DNA of 5,271 nt from Bacillota bacterium (GCA_003242505.1 QGUP01000168.1:1-5271); one strand, 5' to 3'. Positions 1 to 5,169 are shown, counted from the stretch's first letter. Numbers and translations are program-made. The notes: generated by a model not told the origin, from the letters alone.

Positions 1-588
1 CGAGCAGGAGGGCACGGTGCCCGGAGGCGGCGGCGCGGGGTAGAGGCACCGGTAGCAGCCCTTGCCGGGCACGTAGACCGCCGCCTGGGCCTCCCAGGCC
101 AGGATCGAGGCGTCCACCAGGGGCTTGCCCAGGAGGACGCAGGCGTCGTTGACCAGATACCGGGTGGCAAAGTTGTCGCACCCGTTGACCACCACGTCGT
201 AATCCCGGATGATCTCCAGGGCATTGGCCGCAGTCAGCACCGTCTGATATGGGATCACCCGGACGTCCGGGTTGAGGGCAAGGAGCCGCTCCCGGGCCGA
301 CTCGGTCTTGGGCCGGCCCACGTCCGCCGTGTTGTGGAGGATCTGCCGCTGGAGATTGGAGAGGTCCACCACGTCGGCATCGACGATGCCCAGGGTGCCC
401 ACCCCGGCGGCAGCCAGGTAGAGGGCCGCGGGGGAGCCCAGTCCCCCGGCCCCGATGACCAGCACCCGGCTGTCCAGCAGCCGCCGCTGCCCCTCCACCC
501 CCACTTCCCGGAGGAGGATGTGGCGGCTGTACCGTTCCATCTGCTCGCGGGTAAGGAGCGGCCCCGCCACGGCGGTCCGGTCGCCCAT
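1..588 (-). CDS. MoeB/ThiF/HesA family E1-like adenylyltransferase (C-terminal part outside window)
   Basis: Enzymes of this family use ATP to adenylate the C-terminal glycine of a ubiquitin-like sulfur carrier (MoaD or ThiS) in the cytoplasm, for molybdopterin, thiamine or related sulfur transfer. The first 196 residues are present, in frame to base 1 with no stop. Visible are the RYSRH segment (20-24), the nucleotide-binding loop GAGGLGS (46-52), the SNLQRQ motif (77-82) with the conserved Asn and Arg, Lys94 in GRPK, the Mg-binding-type Asp138 in GCDN, and the first zinc CxxC (CYRC, 178-181) followed by a proline-rich turn. The second CxxC and the active-site Cys region would lie beyond the window. 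The ATG at 588 has GAGGTGA at 595-601, 6 nt upstream. The gene follows the zinc-knuckle gene by 42 nt and is probably co-transcribed with it. The family is certain, but MoeB cannot be told from ThiF or HesA without the carrier-protein gene, which is not in view. Confidence 0.93.
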   Translation of the reverse strand, partial: MGDRTAVAGPLLTREQMERYSRHILLREVGVEGQRRLLDSRVLVIGAGGLGSPAALYLAAAGVGTLGIVDADVVDLSNLQRQILHNTADVGRPKTESARERLLALNPDVRVIPYQTVLTAANALEIIRDYDVVVNGCDNFATRYLVNDACVLLGKPLVDASILAWEAQAAVYVPGKGCYRCLYPAPPPPGTVPSCS

Positions 589-611
589 GTCACCTCACCT
601 CTTCCTCGCCG

Positions 612-631
612 CTCCCCTGGCCCCAGGGGCT
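612..631 (-). other. Short perfect hairpin between zinc-knuckle gene and moeB-like gene
   Basis: Immediately after the TGA of the 67-residue gene, CCCCTGG (614-620) is complementary to CCAGGGG (623-629). It forms a compact stem of 6-7 bp with a tiny loop. No T-tract follows in the minus direction, only the purine-rich leader of the next gene. It is therefore more likely an intercistronic stem (mRNA processing or translational spacing) than a terminator. It may simply reflect high GC. Confidence 0.35.
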
Positions 632-834
632 CACAGCGGCGGCCGATTCTTCCCGGTCAGACCATGGCCCTGTTCCTCGGCCTCCCGCCGGACCCGGCCC
701 CCGCAGGTCGGGCAGATCCAGACCACCCGGGCCGGGACTCCGGCCTCCTTGGCCCGGGCCTGGGCCTCCCGCTCCCTGGCCAGGGCCTCGGGGTCGTCGC
801 CGGCAGGTCGGCCGCAAAGCGCACAGCGGATCAT
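631..834 (-). CDS. Small two-CxxC zinc-knuckle protein, unknown function
   Basis: This is a 67-residue protein. It has CALC at residues 4-7 and CPTC at 41-44, which frame a charged, probably helical segment (13-32, rich in Glu, Arg and Ala). The tail (50-67) is polar and disordered-looking. Two CxxC pairs separated by about 33 residues suggest one structural zinc site. The layout resembles small Bacillota zinc-ribbon proteins of the YlaI/DUF2197 kind, but that match is from memory of the pattern only. The start is chosen at the ATG at 834 because a perfect AGGAGG lies 8 nt upstream (843-848). An upstream in-frame ATG at 909 has no ribosome binding site and overlaps a -10-like box. The gene is oriented with the MoeB/ThiF-like gene 42 nt downstream, so a role near sulfur or cofactor chemistry is conceivable but unproven. 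No catalytic residues are recognisable. Confidence 0.75.
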   Translation of the reverse strand: MIRCALCGRPAGDDPEALAREREAQARAKEAGVPARVVWICPTCGGRVRREAEEQGHGLTGKNRPPL

Positions 835-842
835 CCCCCGCC

Positions 843-848
843 CCTCCT
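843..848 (-). promoter_or_regulatory. Ribosome binding site that fixes the zinc-knuckle gene start
   Basis: The minus strand reads AGGAGG here, followed by 8 nt and then ATG at 834. This spacing is ideal. It argues against the 25-residue N-terminal extension to the ATG at 909, which has no Shine-Dalgarno sequence. Confidence 0.8.
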
Positions 849-907
849 GTCCCGTCGGCCGCCCCACCGGCCAGGAGCGCGCCAGCACCCCAGTCTGATC
901 AATAGGC

Positions 908-916
908 ATTTTATCA
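908..916 (-). promoter_or_regulatory. Putative extended -10 promoter for the zinc-knuckle/moeB-like genes
   Basis: The minus strand reads TGA followed by TAAAAT (908-913), which is one mismatch from TATAAT with an extended TGn element. No convincing -35 lies 16-18 bp upstream, which extended -10 promoters can tolerate. The expected transcript start is near 901, leaving a leader of roughly 65 nt before the ATG at 834. It is an AT-rich island in an otherwise GC-rich gap, just downstream of the possible terminator hairpin. Confidence 0.45.
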
Positions 917-924
917 CACCCGGG

Positions 925-967
925 AAAACAGCAGCGCCCCGCAGCGGCCGAGGGACCGCCGCAGGGG
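925..967 (-). terminator. Possible weak terminator after the 71-residue gene
   Basis: On the minus strand CCCC-T-GC-G-GCGG (from 967) pairs with CCGC-T-GC-GGGG (to 937) around an 8-nt loop. This gives about 11 pairs including one G-U, with a single-base bulge. A run of four T residues occurs only about 8 nt past the stem (925-928), so intrinsic termination would be weak. It could equally be a stem that lets transcription through to the next gene. Confidence 0.4.
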
Positions 968-990
968 CAGCGGAGGGAAAGGGCCCGACC

Positions 991-1206
991 CTACCAGACC
1001 GACAGGCCGGGGCGCAGATACCGGAGCCCCTGGACCCGGACCAGGTACCGGGCCACGTCCAGGTCGGTCAGTTCGTCCACCGGCGCGTGGTAGTAGGCGG
1101 CGAGTTCTTCTGCCAGGGAGATCCGGGCCTCCTGGACGTCCGCCAGGGGCACCACGTGCTCCCAGTCCACCTCGATCGCATCCAGCCGGCGCCCGTTTCC
1201 GGACAT
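991..1206 (-). CDS. Small acidic hypothetical protein (71 aa)
   Basis: I do not recognise this protein. It has 71 residues, no cysteine and no lysine, about twelve acidic residues against seven arginines, and it ends in a C-terminal Trp. The pattern after residue 19 suggests alpha-helices (about 24-38 and 48-60). Two aromatic clusters stand out: YYH at 38-40 and the RYL repeats near 53 and 62. There is no signal peptide or membrane segment, so it is likely cytosolic. The start is set at the ATG at 1206 because AGAGGGG lies 8 nt upstream. An ATG seven codons further up (1227) has no such site. A strong promoter sits about 140 bases upstream and a possible terminator downstream, which supports a real gene. 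It precedes the zinc-knuckle and MoeB/ThiF-like genes in the same direction. It has no Gly-Gly end, so it is not an obvious sulfur carrier for that enzyme. Confidence 0.65.
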   Translation of the reverse strand: MSGNGRRLDAIEVDWEHVVPLADVQEARISLAEELAAYYHAPVDELTDLDVARYLVRVQGLRYLRPGLSVW

Positions 1207-1347
1207 GGCGTCAACCCCTCTCTTCATGGACTGCCGGCAACCCGTAGACTGGCGACGATCGGTGCTTCGTAGACGGTCCGCGACGCGTGCTCTCGGCAAC
1301 GGGTTTTCCCCTTGCCCGGCCGACGCCGGCGGGTGACCCCGAGACTT
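1207..1347 (-). other. Long untranslated leader of the 71-residue gene, with a stem-loop
   Basis: Between the -10 box and the start codon lie about 135 transcribed bases. They contain a stem near 1294-1315: GGCAA-GGG pairs with CCC-G-TTGCC around GAAAA, with a one-base bulge. Near-repeats containing GTCTACG occur at about 1247 and 1270, and GTTGCCG is also repeated (about 1237 and 1297). I could not match any known riboswitch consensus (TPP, Moco, T-box, SAM) here. It could be regulatory or simply a long leader. Confidence 0.35.
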
Positions 1348-1376
1348 ATGATACCAAGTACTAATACCAGCTGCAA
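1348..1376 (-). promoter_or_regulatory. Sigma-A type promoter for the 71-residue gene
   Basis: On the minus strand TTGCAG (1371-1376) and TATCAT (1348-1353) are separated by exactly 17 bp. The -10 is preceded by TGG, an extended -10. The expected transcript start is about 1341. The plus-strand heptamer CAAGTAC occurs twice, at 1355-1361 and 1374-1380, 19 bp apart, over the spacer and the -35 box. ATACCA also repeats at 1351-1356 and 1364-1369. These could be binding sites for a regulator. The promoter lies directly downstream of the terminator of the preceding unit, as expected for an independent operon. Confidence 0.65.
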
Positions 1377-1447
1377 GTACCTGGTCCTCAAGACGACTGA
1401 CCCGCACCTGGGCCGGCGGCCCGCCTCTGGCCAGGCCGCAAGGGACG

Positions 1448-1487
1448 GAAGAAAGCAACGAAATCGCCCCGGGGCTTCCCCCGGGGC
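1448..1487 (-). terminator. Intrinsic terminator of the ispH-response regulator unit
   Basis: A perfect 9-bp stem, GCCCCGGGG (1479-1487, read on the minus strand) with CCCCGGGGC (1466-1474), closes a 4-nt loop. In the minus direction it is followed by an interrupted T-rich tract, GATTTCGTTGCTTTCTTC (1448-1465). It begins 8 bases after the TAG of the response regulator gene. The position, stem and tract make a convincing rho-independent terminator. Confidence 0.85.
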
Positions 1488-1495
1488 TCAGGCCG

Positions 1496-2155
1496 CTATC
1501 GGTTCCGGTCGTCCACCTCAGAGACCAGCCCTTCCCGGAAGGCGAACCGGATGGCCTCGGACCGGTTCCGGAGGTGGAGTTTCTCCATGATGTGCCGCAT
1601 GTGGTTCTTCACCGTGCTTTCCGCCACGTAGAGCCGGGCCGCGATCTCCTTGTAGGTCAGTCCCTGGCTCGCGAGTTGCAGCACCTCCAGCTCCCGGGGG
1701 GTAAGCGGGTGGGCCTCTGCCGGGACCGAGCCGACCCGGCCCTCCCGGAACTCCTTCAACATCTTGGCCGCCATCAGCGGGCTGATGGGCGCCTCGCCGG
1801 CCGCCGCCGCCCGGACCGCCGCGACCAGTTCCTCGGGCCCCAGGTTCTTGAGGAGGTACCCGTCCGCCCCGGCCTTGATGGCCTCGAAGAGGTCCCGGTC
1901 CGTGTCGGAGACCGTCAGCATGACGATCCGGGTCTCGGGCACCCGCTGCTTGATCCAGCGGGTGGCCGCCACACCGTTCATCACCGGCATGTTGATGTCC
2001 ATCAGCACCAGGTCGGGCCGATGGCGCACCGCCAGATCCACCGCCTCCTGGCCGTCGGCCGCTTCCGCCACGATGGTGATCTCCGGGGCTCCGGAGAGGG
2101 CCGCCTGGACCCCTTTCCGGAACATGGTGTGGTCGTCTGCCAAGAGTACCCGCAC
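1496..2155 (-). CDS. NarL/FixJ family two-component response regulator
   Basis: This is a cytoplasmic transcription factor controlled by phosphorylation, 219 residues long, typical for the family. The receiver domain (about 1-118) has the acidic pair Asp7/Asp8, phospho-acceptor Asp53 in LMDINMP, Thr81 and Lys103, so all switch residues are intact. A linker leads to a LuxR-type helix-turn-helix (about 148-212): LTPRELEVL, then GLTYKEIAARLYVAESTVKNH with the recognition helix, and the usual dimerising end helix. The start is the GTG at 2155, with GGAAGGGTGA at 2161-2170. A GTG nine bases upstream (2164) would add three residues but has its purine run abutting it. The gene follows ispH by a short gap with no terminator, so it is probably co-transcribed. 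No histidine kinase is adjacent, so the input signal and target genes are unknown. DegU/LiaR-type regulators are its nearest kind. Confidence 0.95.
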   Translation of the reverse strand: MRVLLADDHTMFRKGVQAALSGAPEITIVAEAADGQEAVDLAVRHRPDLVLMDINMPVMNGVAATRWIKQRVPETRIVMLTVSDTDRDLFEAIKAGADGYLLKNLGPEELVAAVRAAAAGEAPISPLMAAKMLKEFREGRVGSVPAEAHPLTPRELEVLQLASQGLTYKEIAARLYVAESTVKNHMRHIMEKLHLRNRSEAIRFAFREGLVSEVDDRNR

Positions 2156-2160
2156 GTCCC

Positions 2161-2170
2161 TCACCCTTCC
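2161..2170 (-). promoter_or_regulatory. Ribosome binding site favouring the GTG at 2155
   Basis: The minus strand reads GGAAGGGTGA, matching the anti-Shine-Dalgarno end through GGTGA, with 5 nt before the GTG at 2155. The alternative GTG at 2164 lies inside this site and would have no spacing. The product then begins MRVLLADDH, the common start of this family. Confidence 0.6.
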
Positions 2171-2197
2171 GCGACGGTGCCACTCCCCAACCGCTGC

Positions 2198-3151
2198 CTA
2201 CCCGACGACCGGTTCCGTTTCGCTGCTGCCGCCAGCCTCACCGGCGCCGGTTTCCGCCGCGCCGGTGGTCTCTTCCACCTCCAGGTTGAGTTCCTCGAGG
2301 AAGCGGATCACTTCCCGGGTGATGGTGGTAGGGGTGGAAGCGCCGGAAGTGACCGCGACCCGCTTCTTGCCCCGCAGCCACTCGAGCTTGATGTCGGCGA
2401 CGCTGTCCACCAGGTAGGCCTCCCGGCCGGCAATCTCCCGGGCCACCTGCACCAGCCGCTTGGAGTTGTTGCTCCGGGAATCCCCCACCACGATGACCAG
2501 GTCGGCCGCGGGAGCCTGCTTGGCCACCGCCTCCTGCCGGAGCTGGGTCGCCAGGCAGATCTCGTTGTAGACCAGCACCTGGGGATACCGCTGCCGGATG
2601 AGTTCAATCAGGTGCTGGGTATCCCAGATGGACATGGTGGTCTGGGTGGTGACCGCCAGCTTGTCGGTGCTGGGACGCACCCGGTCCAGGTCCTCCGGGG
2701 TCTCGATCAGGTGGACCTTGCCCGGCGCCACCCCGAGGGCCCCCTCGGGCTCCGGGTGGTTCCGCTTGCCAATGTAAAAAATTTCGTACCCTTGAGCCGC
2801 CAGTTCCCGGATCAGTTCGTGGGTCCGGGTGACGTCCGGGCAGGTGGCGTCCACCACGTGGAGCCCCTTTTCTTTCGCTCGAATCCGCACCTGAGGAGAG
2901 ACGCCGTGGGCGGTGAAAATCACCGTGGCCGGCGGCTCGATCTTCTCCAGGAGCGCCAGCCGGCTCTCCCCGTCCAGGGTGATGATCCCCAGCCGGGACA
3001 TCTCCTCGACAACATGGCGATTGTGAACGATTTGACCTAGAATGTAGATAGGCCGGGGGACGTTCGGATCCCGCGCGACCTGTTTGGCCATCTGGATGGC
3101 ATCGACCACCCCGTGGCAGTACCCACGGGGGGTAATCTTGATGACCTCCAT
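2198..3151 (-). CDS. ispH: 4-hydroxy-3-methylbut-2-enyl diphosphate reductase (IspH/LytB)
   Basis: IspH is the iron-sulfur enzyme of the last MEP pathway step. It reduces HMBPP to isopentenyl and dimethylallyl diphosphate in the cytoplasm. The 317 residues carry all three cluster cysteines: Cys12 (GYCHGV), Cys104 (DATCP) and Cys199 (EICLAT). They also carry the substrate-site histidines His43 (HNR), His82 (AHGV) and His132 with catalytic Glu134 (NHPEPEG), the TQTT motif (169-172), the SNN segment (227-229) and the GAST loop (270-273). The ATG at 3151 has GGGAGG 5 nt upstream (3157-3162). The catalytic fold ends at about 293. A 25-residue Gly/Ala/Glu/Thr-rich tail follows, which is probably disordered. 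It is not the S1-domain fusion seen in some Clostridia. A -10 box TATAAT at 3182-3187 gives a leader of about 24 nt. The gene diverges from the ABC exporter and is followed by the response regulator gene. Confidence 0.98.
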   Translation of the reverse strand: MEVIKITPRGYCHGVVDAIQMAKQVARDPNVPRPIYILGQIVHNRHVVEEMSRLGIITLDGESRLALLEKIEPPATVIFTAHGVSPQVRIRAKEKGLHVVDATCPDVTRTHELIRELAAQGYEIFYIGKRNHPEPEGALGVAPGKVHLIETPEDLDRVRPSTDKLAVTTQTTMSIWDTQHLIELIRQRYPQVLVYNEICLATQLRQEAVAKQAPAADLVIVVGDSRSNNSKRLVQVAREIAGREAYLVDSVADIKLEWLRGKKRVAVTSGASTPTTITREVIRFLEELNLEVEETTGAAETGAGEAGGSSETEPVVG

Positions 3152-3181
3152 GGCGACCTCCCGGTGCTGTTCTCATAGACC

Positions 3182-3187
3182 ATTATA
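3182..3187 (-). promoter_or_regulatory. Putative ispH promoter P1 (-10 TATAAT)
   Basis: The minus strand has a perfect TATAAT ending 30 bases before the ATG of ispH, so transcription would start near 3175 with the ribosome binding site well placed in a short leader. The -35 position (about 3205-3210) reads CGGCGA, far from consensus. Activation by a factor bound at the upstream repeats is therefore possible. Confidence 0.6.
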
Positions 3188-3189
3188 CA

Positions 3190-3297
3190 CCATTTGGGCC
3201 AGGATCGCCGGGTCTCTACACTATACCATTTGGGCCAGGACCGGCGCAACACCATACTATCCCCTTTGGTTCAGCCGGAACTCCAGCCGGCTGCCGG
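3190..3297. repeat. Three imperfect 36-bp tandem repeats in the divergent ispH/ABC intergenic region
   Basis: Copies begin at 3190, 3226 and 3262, an exact 36-bp period. Copies 1 and 2 share CCATTTGGGCCAGGA without a mismatch and agree at 27 of 36 positions by hand count. Copy 3 is degenerate (CCCTTTGGTTCAG, 10 of the first 13 matching). Each copy is preceded by an AT-rich CTAT/TTATA-like segment. On the minus strand each gives CCAAA(T/G)GG followed by TATAAT, TATAGT or GATAGT. The array sits over the likely ispH promoters and upstream of the exporter start. It is best read as duplicated promoter/operator units. There are no spacers and too few copies for a CRISPR. Confidence 0.8.
3220..3249 (-). 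promoter_or_regulatory. Putative ispH promoter P2 (TTGCGC-18 bp-TGG-TATAGT)
   Basis: On the minus strand TATAGT (3220-3225) is preceded by TGG (extended -10), and TTGCGC lies 18 bp upstream (3244-3249). It is 38 bp upstream of the P1 box and lies in the second copy of the 36-bp repeat. Transcripts would begin near 3213 with a leader of about 62 nt. Both boxes have only partial consensus. Confidence 0.4.
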
Positions 3298-3304
3298 GCG
3301 TCAC

Positions 3305-3310
3305 TATATT
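3305..3310 (+). promoter_or_regulatory. Weak candidate -10 box for the ABC exporter operon
   Basis: TATATT, one mismatch from TATAAT, lies 62 bases before the ATG at 3373. No recognisable -35 is found 16-18 bp upstream. The leader that follows (about 3313-3361) is strikingly pyrimidine-rich. Other AT-rich hexamers inside the repeat array could serve instead. Confidence 0.3.
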
Positions 3311-3372
3311 TGTCTGGTCTTTCTGGCCCTCTCCCTCCCATCCATTCCCACCTGTTCCTCCTGGAGGTATCC

Positions 3373-5127
3373 ATGTCAAGGGATCTGCGCGAGCTCCTCA
3401 GCCTGATGGCTCCATACCGGTGGCGGTACCTGGGCGGTATCGCTGCCCTGCTTCTCACCGACCTCCTGCAACTGATCATTCCCCAGCTGCTCGGCCGGGT
3501 GGCCGACGACCTGGAGGCCGGCCGGCTGGACCTCGCCGGGATCGGGCGGTACGCCGGGTGGATCGCGGTCCTCGCGGTGGCCATCGCAGGGCTGCGGTGG
3601 GTCTGGCGGCAACTGGTCTTCGGCTCCGCCCGGCGGGTGGAGTACGACCTGCGCCGCCGGCTCTTTGCCCACCTGCAGAAGCTGACCCCGGAGTTCTACC
3701 ACCGGCACAAGACCGGCGACCTGATGGCCCTGGCCACCAACGACGTCCAGGCGGTCCGCTCCGCCTCGGGCGAAGGGGTGCTGATGGGCGCGGACGCCAT
3801 CCTCCTCTCCACCGCCACCCTGGTAGTGATGCTGGCCCAGGTGGACTGGCGGCTGGTGCTCCTCGGGCTCTCGCCCCTGCCGCTCCTCGCCCTCTTTGCC
3901 CTCTGGTTCGGCCGGGTGATGCACGAGCGGCACCGCCGGGTGCAGGAGGTCTTCGGCGACCTCTCGGAGGTGGTCCAGGAGAACGCCGCCGGCATCCGGG
4001 TGGTGAAGGCCTTTGCCCAGGAGGAGGCCCAGATCGACCGGTTCACCCGGGAGAACCGGCGCTACCAGGAGACATACCTGCGAATGGCCCGGGTCCACGC
4101 CCTCATCGACCCCCTCATCAGCCTCCTGGCCGGCCTGGGCTTCTTCGTCATCCTGGGTTACGGCAGCACCCTCGTTCTGGCGGGCCGGGTCAGCCTCGGG
4201 GACCTGGTGGCCTTCAACAGCTACCTCGGGATGATGGTCTGGCCGATGCTCGCCTTCGGCTTCGTCATCAACATCATCCAGCGGGGCACGGCAGCGGTCC
4301 GCCGGCTCCGGGAGATCTTCCAGGAGGCCCCGACGGTGGCCGACGCCCCCGACGCCCAGCCCCTGCCCCAGGTCCGGGGGGAGATCGAGGTCCGGAACCT
4401 CACCTTCCGGTACCGGCCCAACCTGCCGCCGGCCCTGGAGGGGGTCAGCTTCCACATCCGGCCCGGGGAGATCCTGGGGATCATCGGCCGCACCGGGAGC
4501 GGCAAGAGCACCCTGGCCAATCTGCTGGTGCGGCTGTGGGACCCGCCACCGGGGACGGTCTTCATTGACGGAAGGGACATCTGCACCGTCCGGCTCCGGG
4601 ACCTGCGCCAGGCCATCGCCTACGTCCCGCAGGAAGCCTTCCTTTTTTCCATGACCATCGCGGAGAACATCGCCTTTGACGCCCAGGAGCACAGCCTGGA
4701 GGAAATCCGGGCCGCCGCGGCCCTGGCCCAGGTCGACAGCGACATCATGAGCTTCCCCCGGGGCTACGACACCCTGCTGGGCGAGCGAGGCATCACCCTC
4801 TCCGGCGGCCAGCGGCAGCGGGTGGGCATCGCCCGGGCCCTGATGCGCCAGGCGCCCATCCTGATCCTGGACGACTGCCTCTCCGCGGTGGACGCGGCCA
4901 CCGAGGCCCGGCTCCTCCAGGAACTGAAAGGGGTCATGGCCGGCCGGACCACCATCATCATCAGCCACCGGGTGGCGGCGGTGGCCCACGCCGACCACAT
5001 CCTGGTCCTGGACCAGGGCCGGGTGGTGGAGCAGGGGCGGCACGAGGAGCTGCTGGAGCGGCGGGGACTCTACTGGCAGCTCTACCAGCTTCAGCAACTG
5101 GAGGCGGCCATCGCCGCCGAAGCCTGA
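3373..5127 (+). CDS. ABC exporter half-transporter, YheI/BmrC-like, degenerate ATP site subunit
   Basis: This membrane protein of 584 residues has a fused transmembrane and ATPase domain, the usual size of a half-transporter. Six membrane segments lie at about 17-41, 61-79, 136-157, 160-180, 243-270 and 277-302. The ATPase has Walker A GRTGSGKST (372-380), the Q-loop Gln420, signature LSGGQ (476-480), Walker B ILILD (496-500), a D-loop SAVD (504-507) and the switch His532. The residue after Walker B, normally the catalytic Glu, is Asp501. The same change marks BmrC of B. subtilis in the BmrCD multidrug exporter, so this is the subunit of a heterodimer with one weakened hydrolysis site. The ATG at 3373 has GGAGG at 3363-3367, 5 nt upstream. 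Extension to a TTG at 3310 lacks such a site and would cross the -10 candidate. The partner gene starts 78 nt downstream. The substrate is unknown; drugs, lipids or peptides are all possible. Confidence 0.95.
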   Translation: MSRDLRELLSLMAPYRWRYLGGIAALLLTDLLQLIIPQLLGRVADDLEAGRLDLAGIGRYAGWIAVLAVAIAGLRWVWRQLVFGSARRVEYDLRRRLFAHLQKLTPEFYHRHKTGDLMALATNDVQAVRSASGEGVLMGADAILLSTATLVVMLAQVDWRLVLLGLSPLPLLALFALWFGRVMHERHRRVQEVFGDLSEVVQENAAGIRVVKAFAQEEAQIDRFTRENRRYQETYLRMARVHALIDPLISLLAGLGFFVILGYGSTLVLAGRVSLGDLVAFNSYLGMMVWPMLAFGFVINIIQRGTAAVRRLREIFQEAPTVADAPDAQPLPQVRGEIEVRNLTFRYRPNLPPALEGVSFHIRPGEILGIIGRTGSGKSTLANLLVRLWDPPPGTVFIDGRDICTVRLRDLRQAIAYVPQEAFLFSMTIAENIAFDAQEHSLEEIRAAAALAQVDSDIMSFPRGYDTLLGERGITLSGGQRQRVGIARALMRQAPILILDDCLSAVDAATEARLLQELKGVMAGRTTIIISHRVAAVAHADHILVLDQGRVVEQGRHEELLERRGLYWQLYQLQQLEAAIAAEA

Positions 5128-5129
5128 GC

Positions 5130-5169
5130 CCCCGGCCGGTCCCATCCCGCTCCCCGGCCGGACCGGGCC
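5130..5169 (+). other. Intercistronic GC-rich repeat/hairpin between the exporter subunit genes
   Basis: The 10-mer CCCCGGCCGG occurs at 5130-5139 and again at 5152-5161. Because CCGGCCGG is self-complementary, the two copies can pair. Alternatively CCGGTCC (5136-5142) pairs with GGACCGG (5160-5166). No T-tract follows, so it is not a typical terminator. It could tune expression or mRNA processing between the two subunit genes. Confidence 0.45.

Noticed and set aside
835..909. N-terminal extension of the zinc-knuckle protein to an ATG at 909
   Set aside because: There is no Shine-Dalgarno sequence and it overlaps the TAAAAT box. The ATG at 834 has AGGAGG at ideal spacing.
334..1272. Plus-strand open frame of 312 codons over the moeB-like and small genes
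   Set aside because: It covers three minus-strand genes with supported ribosome binding sites and motifs. Its product is Pro/Gly/Arg-rich low complexity.
1207..1458. N-terminal extension of the 71-residue protein to 155 residues
   Set aside because: The extension would run through the promoter at 1348-1376 and up to the terminator tract at 1448-1465. It lacks a ribosome binding site, whereas the ATG at 1206 has one.
1574..3040. Long plus-strand open frame (488 codons) opposite the response regulator and ispH
   Set aside because: It is antisense to two genes with complete family motifs, crosses the junction between them, and has a Pro/Arg/Gly/His-rich sequence typical of the opposite strand of GC-rich genes. 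No ribosome binding site or family motif was seen.
3037..3255. Minus-strand peptide with a repeated RRSWPKW motif, and the matching plus-strand frame at 3194-3406
   Set aside because: The peptide repeat is only the 36-bp DNA repeat read as 12 codons. Both frames lack ribosome binding sites and overlap promoters or ispH.
3190..3297. CRISPR array
   Set aside because: The 36-bp spacing is repeat-to-repeat with no spacers, only about 15 bp is strictly conserved, and there are three copies inside a promoter region with no cas genes in view.
3084..4568. Plus-strand frame of 494 codons overlapping the exporter start
   Set aside because: It is out of frame with the exporter, its start lies inside ispH, and after the first hundred residues it becomes Pro/Gly/Arg-rich noise.
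5130..5169. Terminator between the two exporter genes
   Set aside because: The GC-rich pairing is not followed by a T-tract, and the next gene is a likely partner subunit, so read-through is expected.
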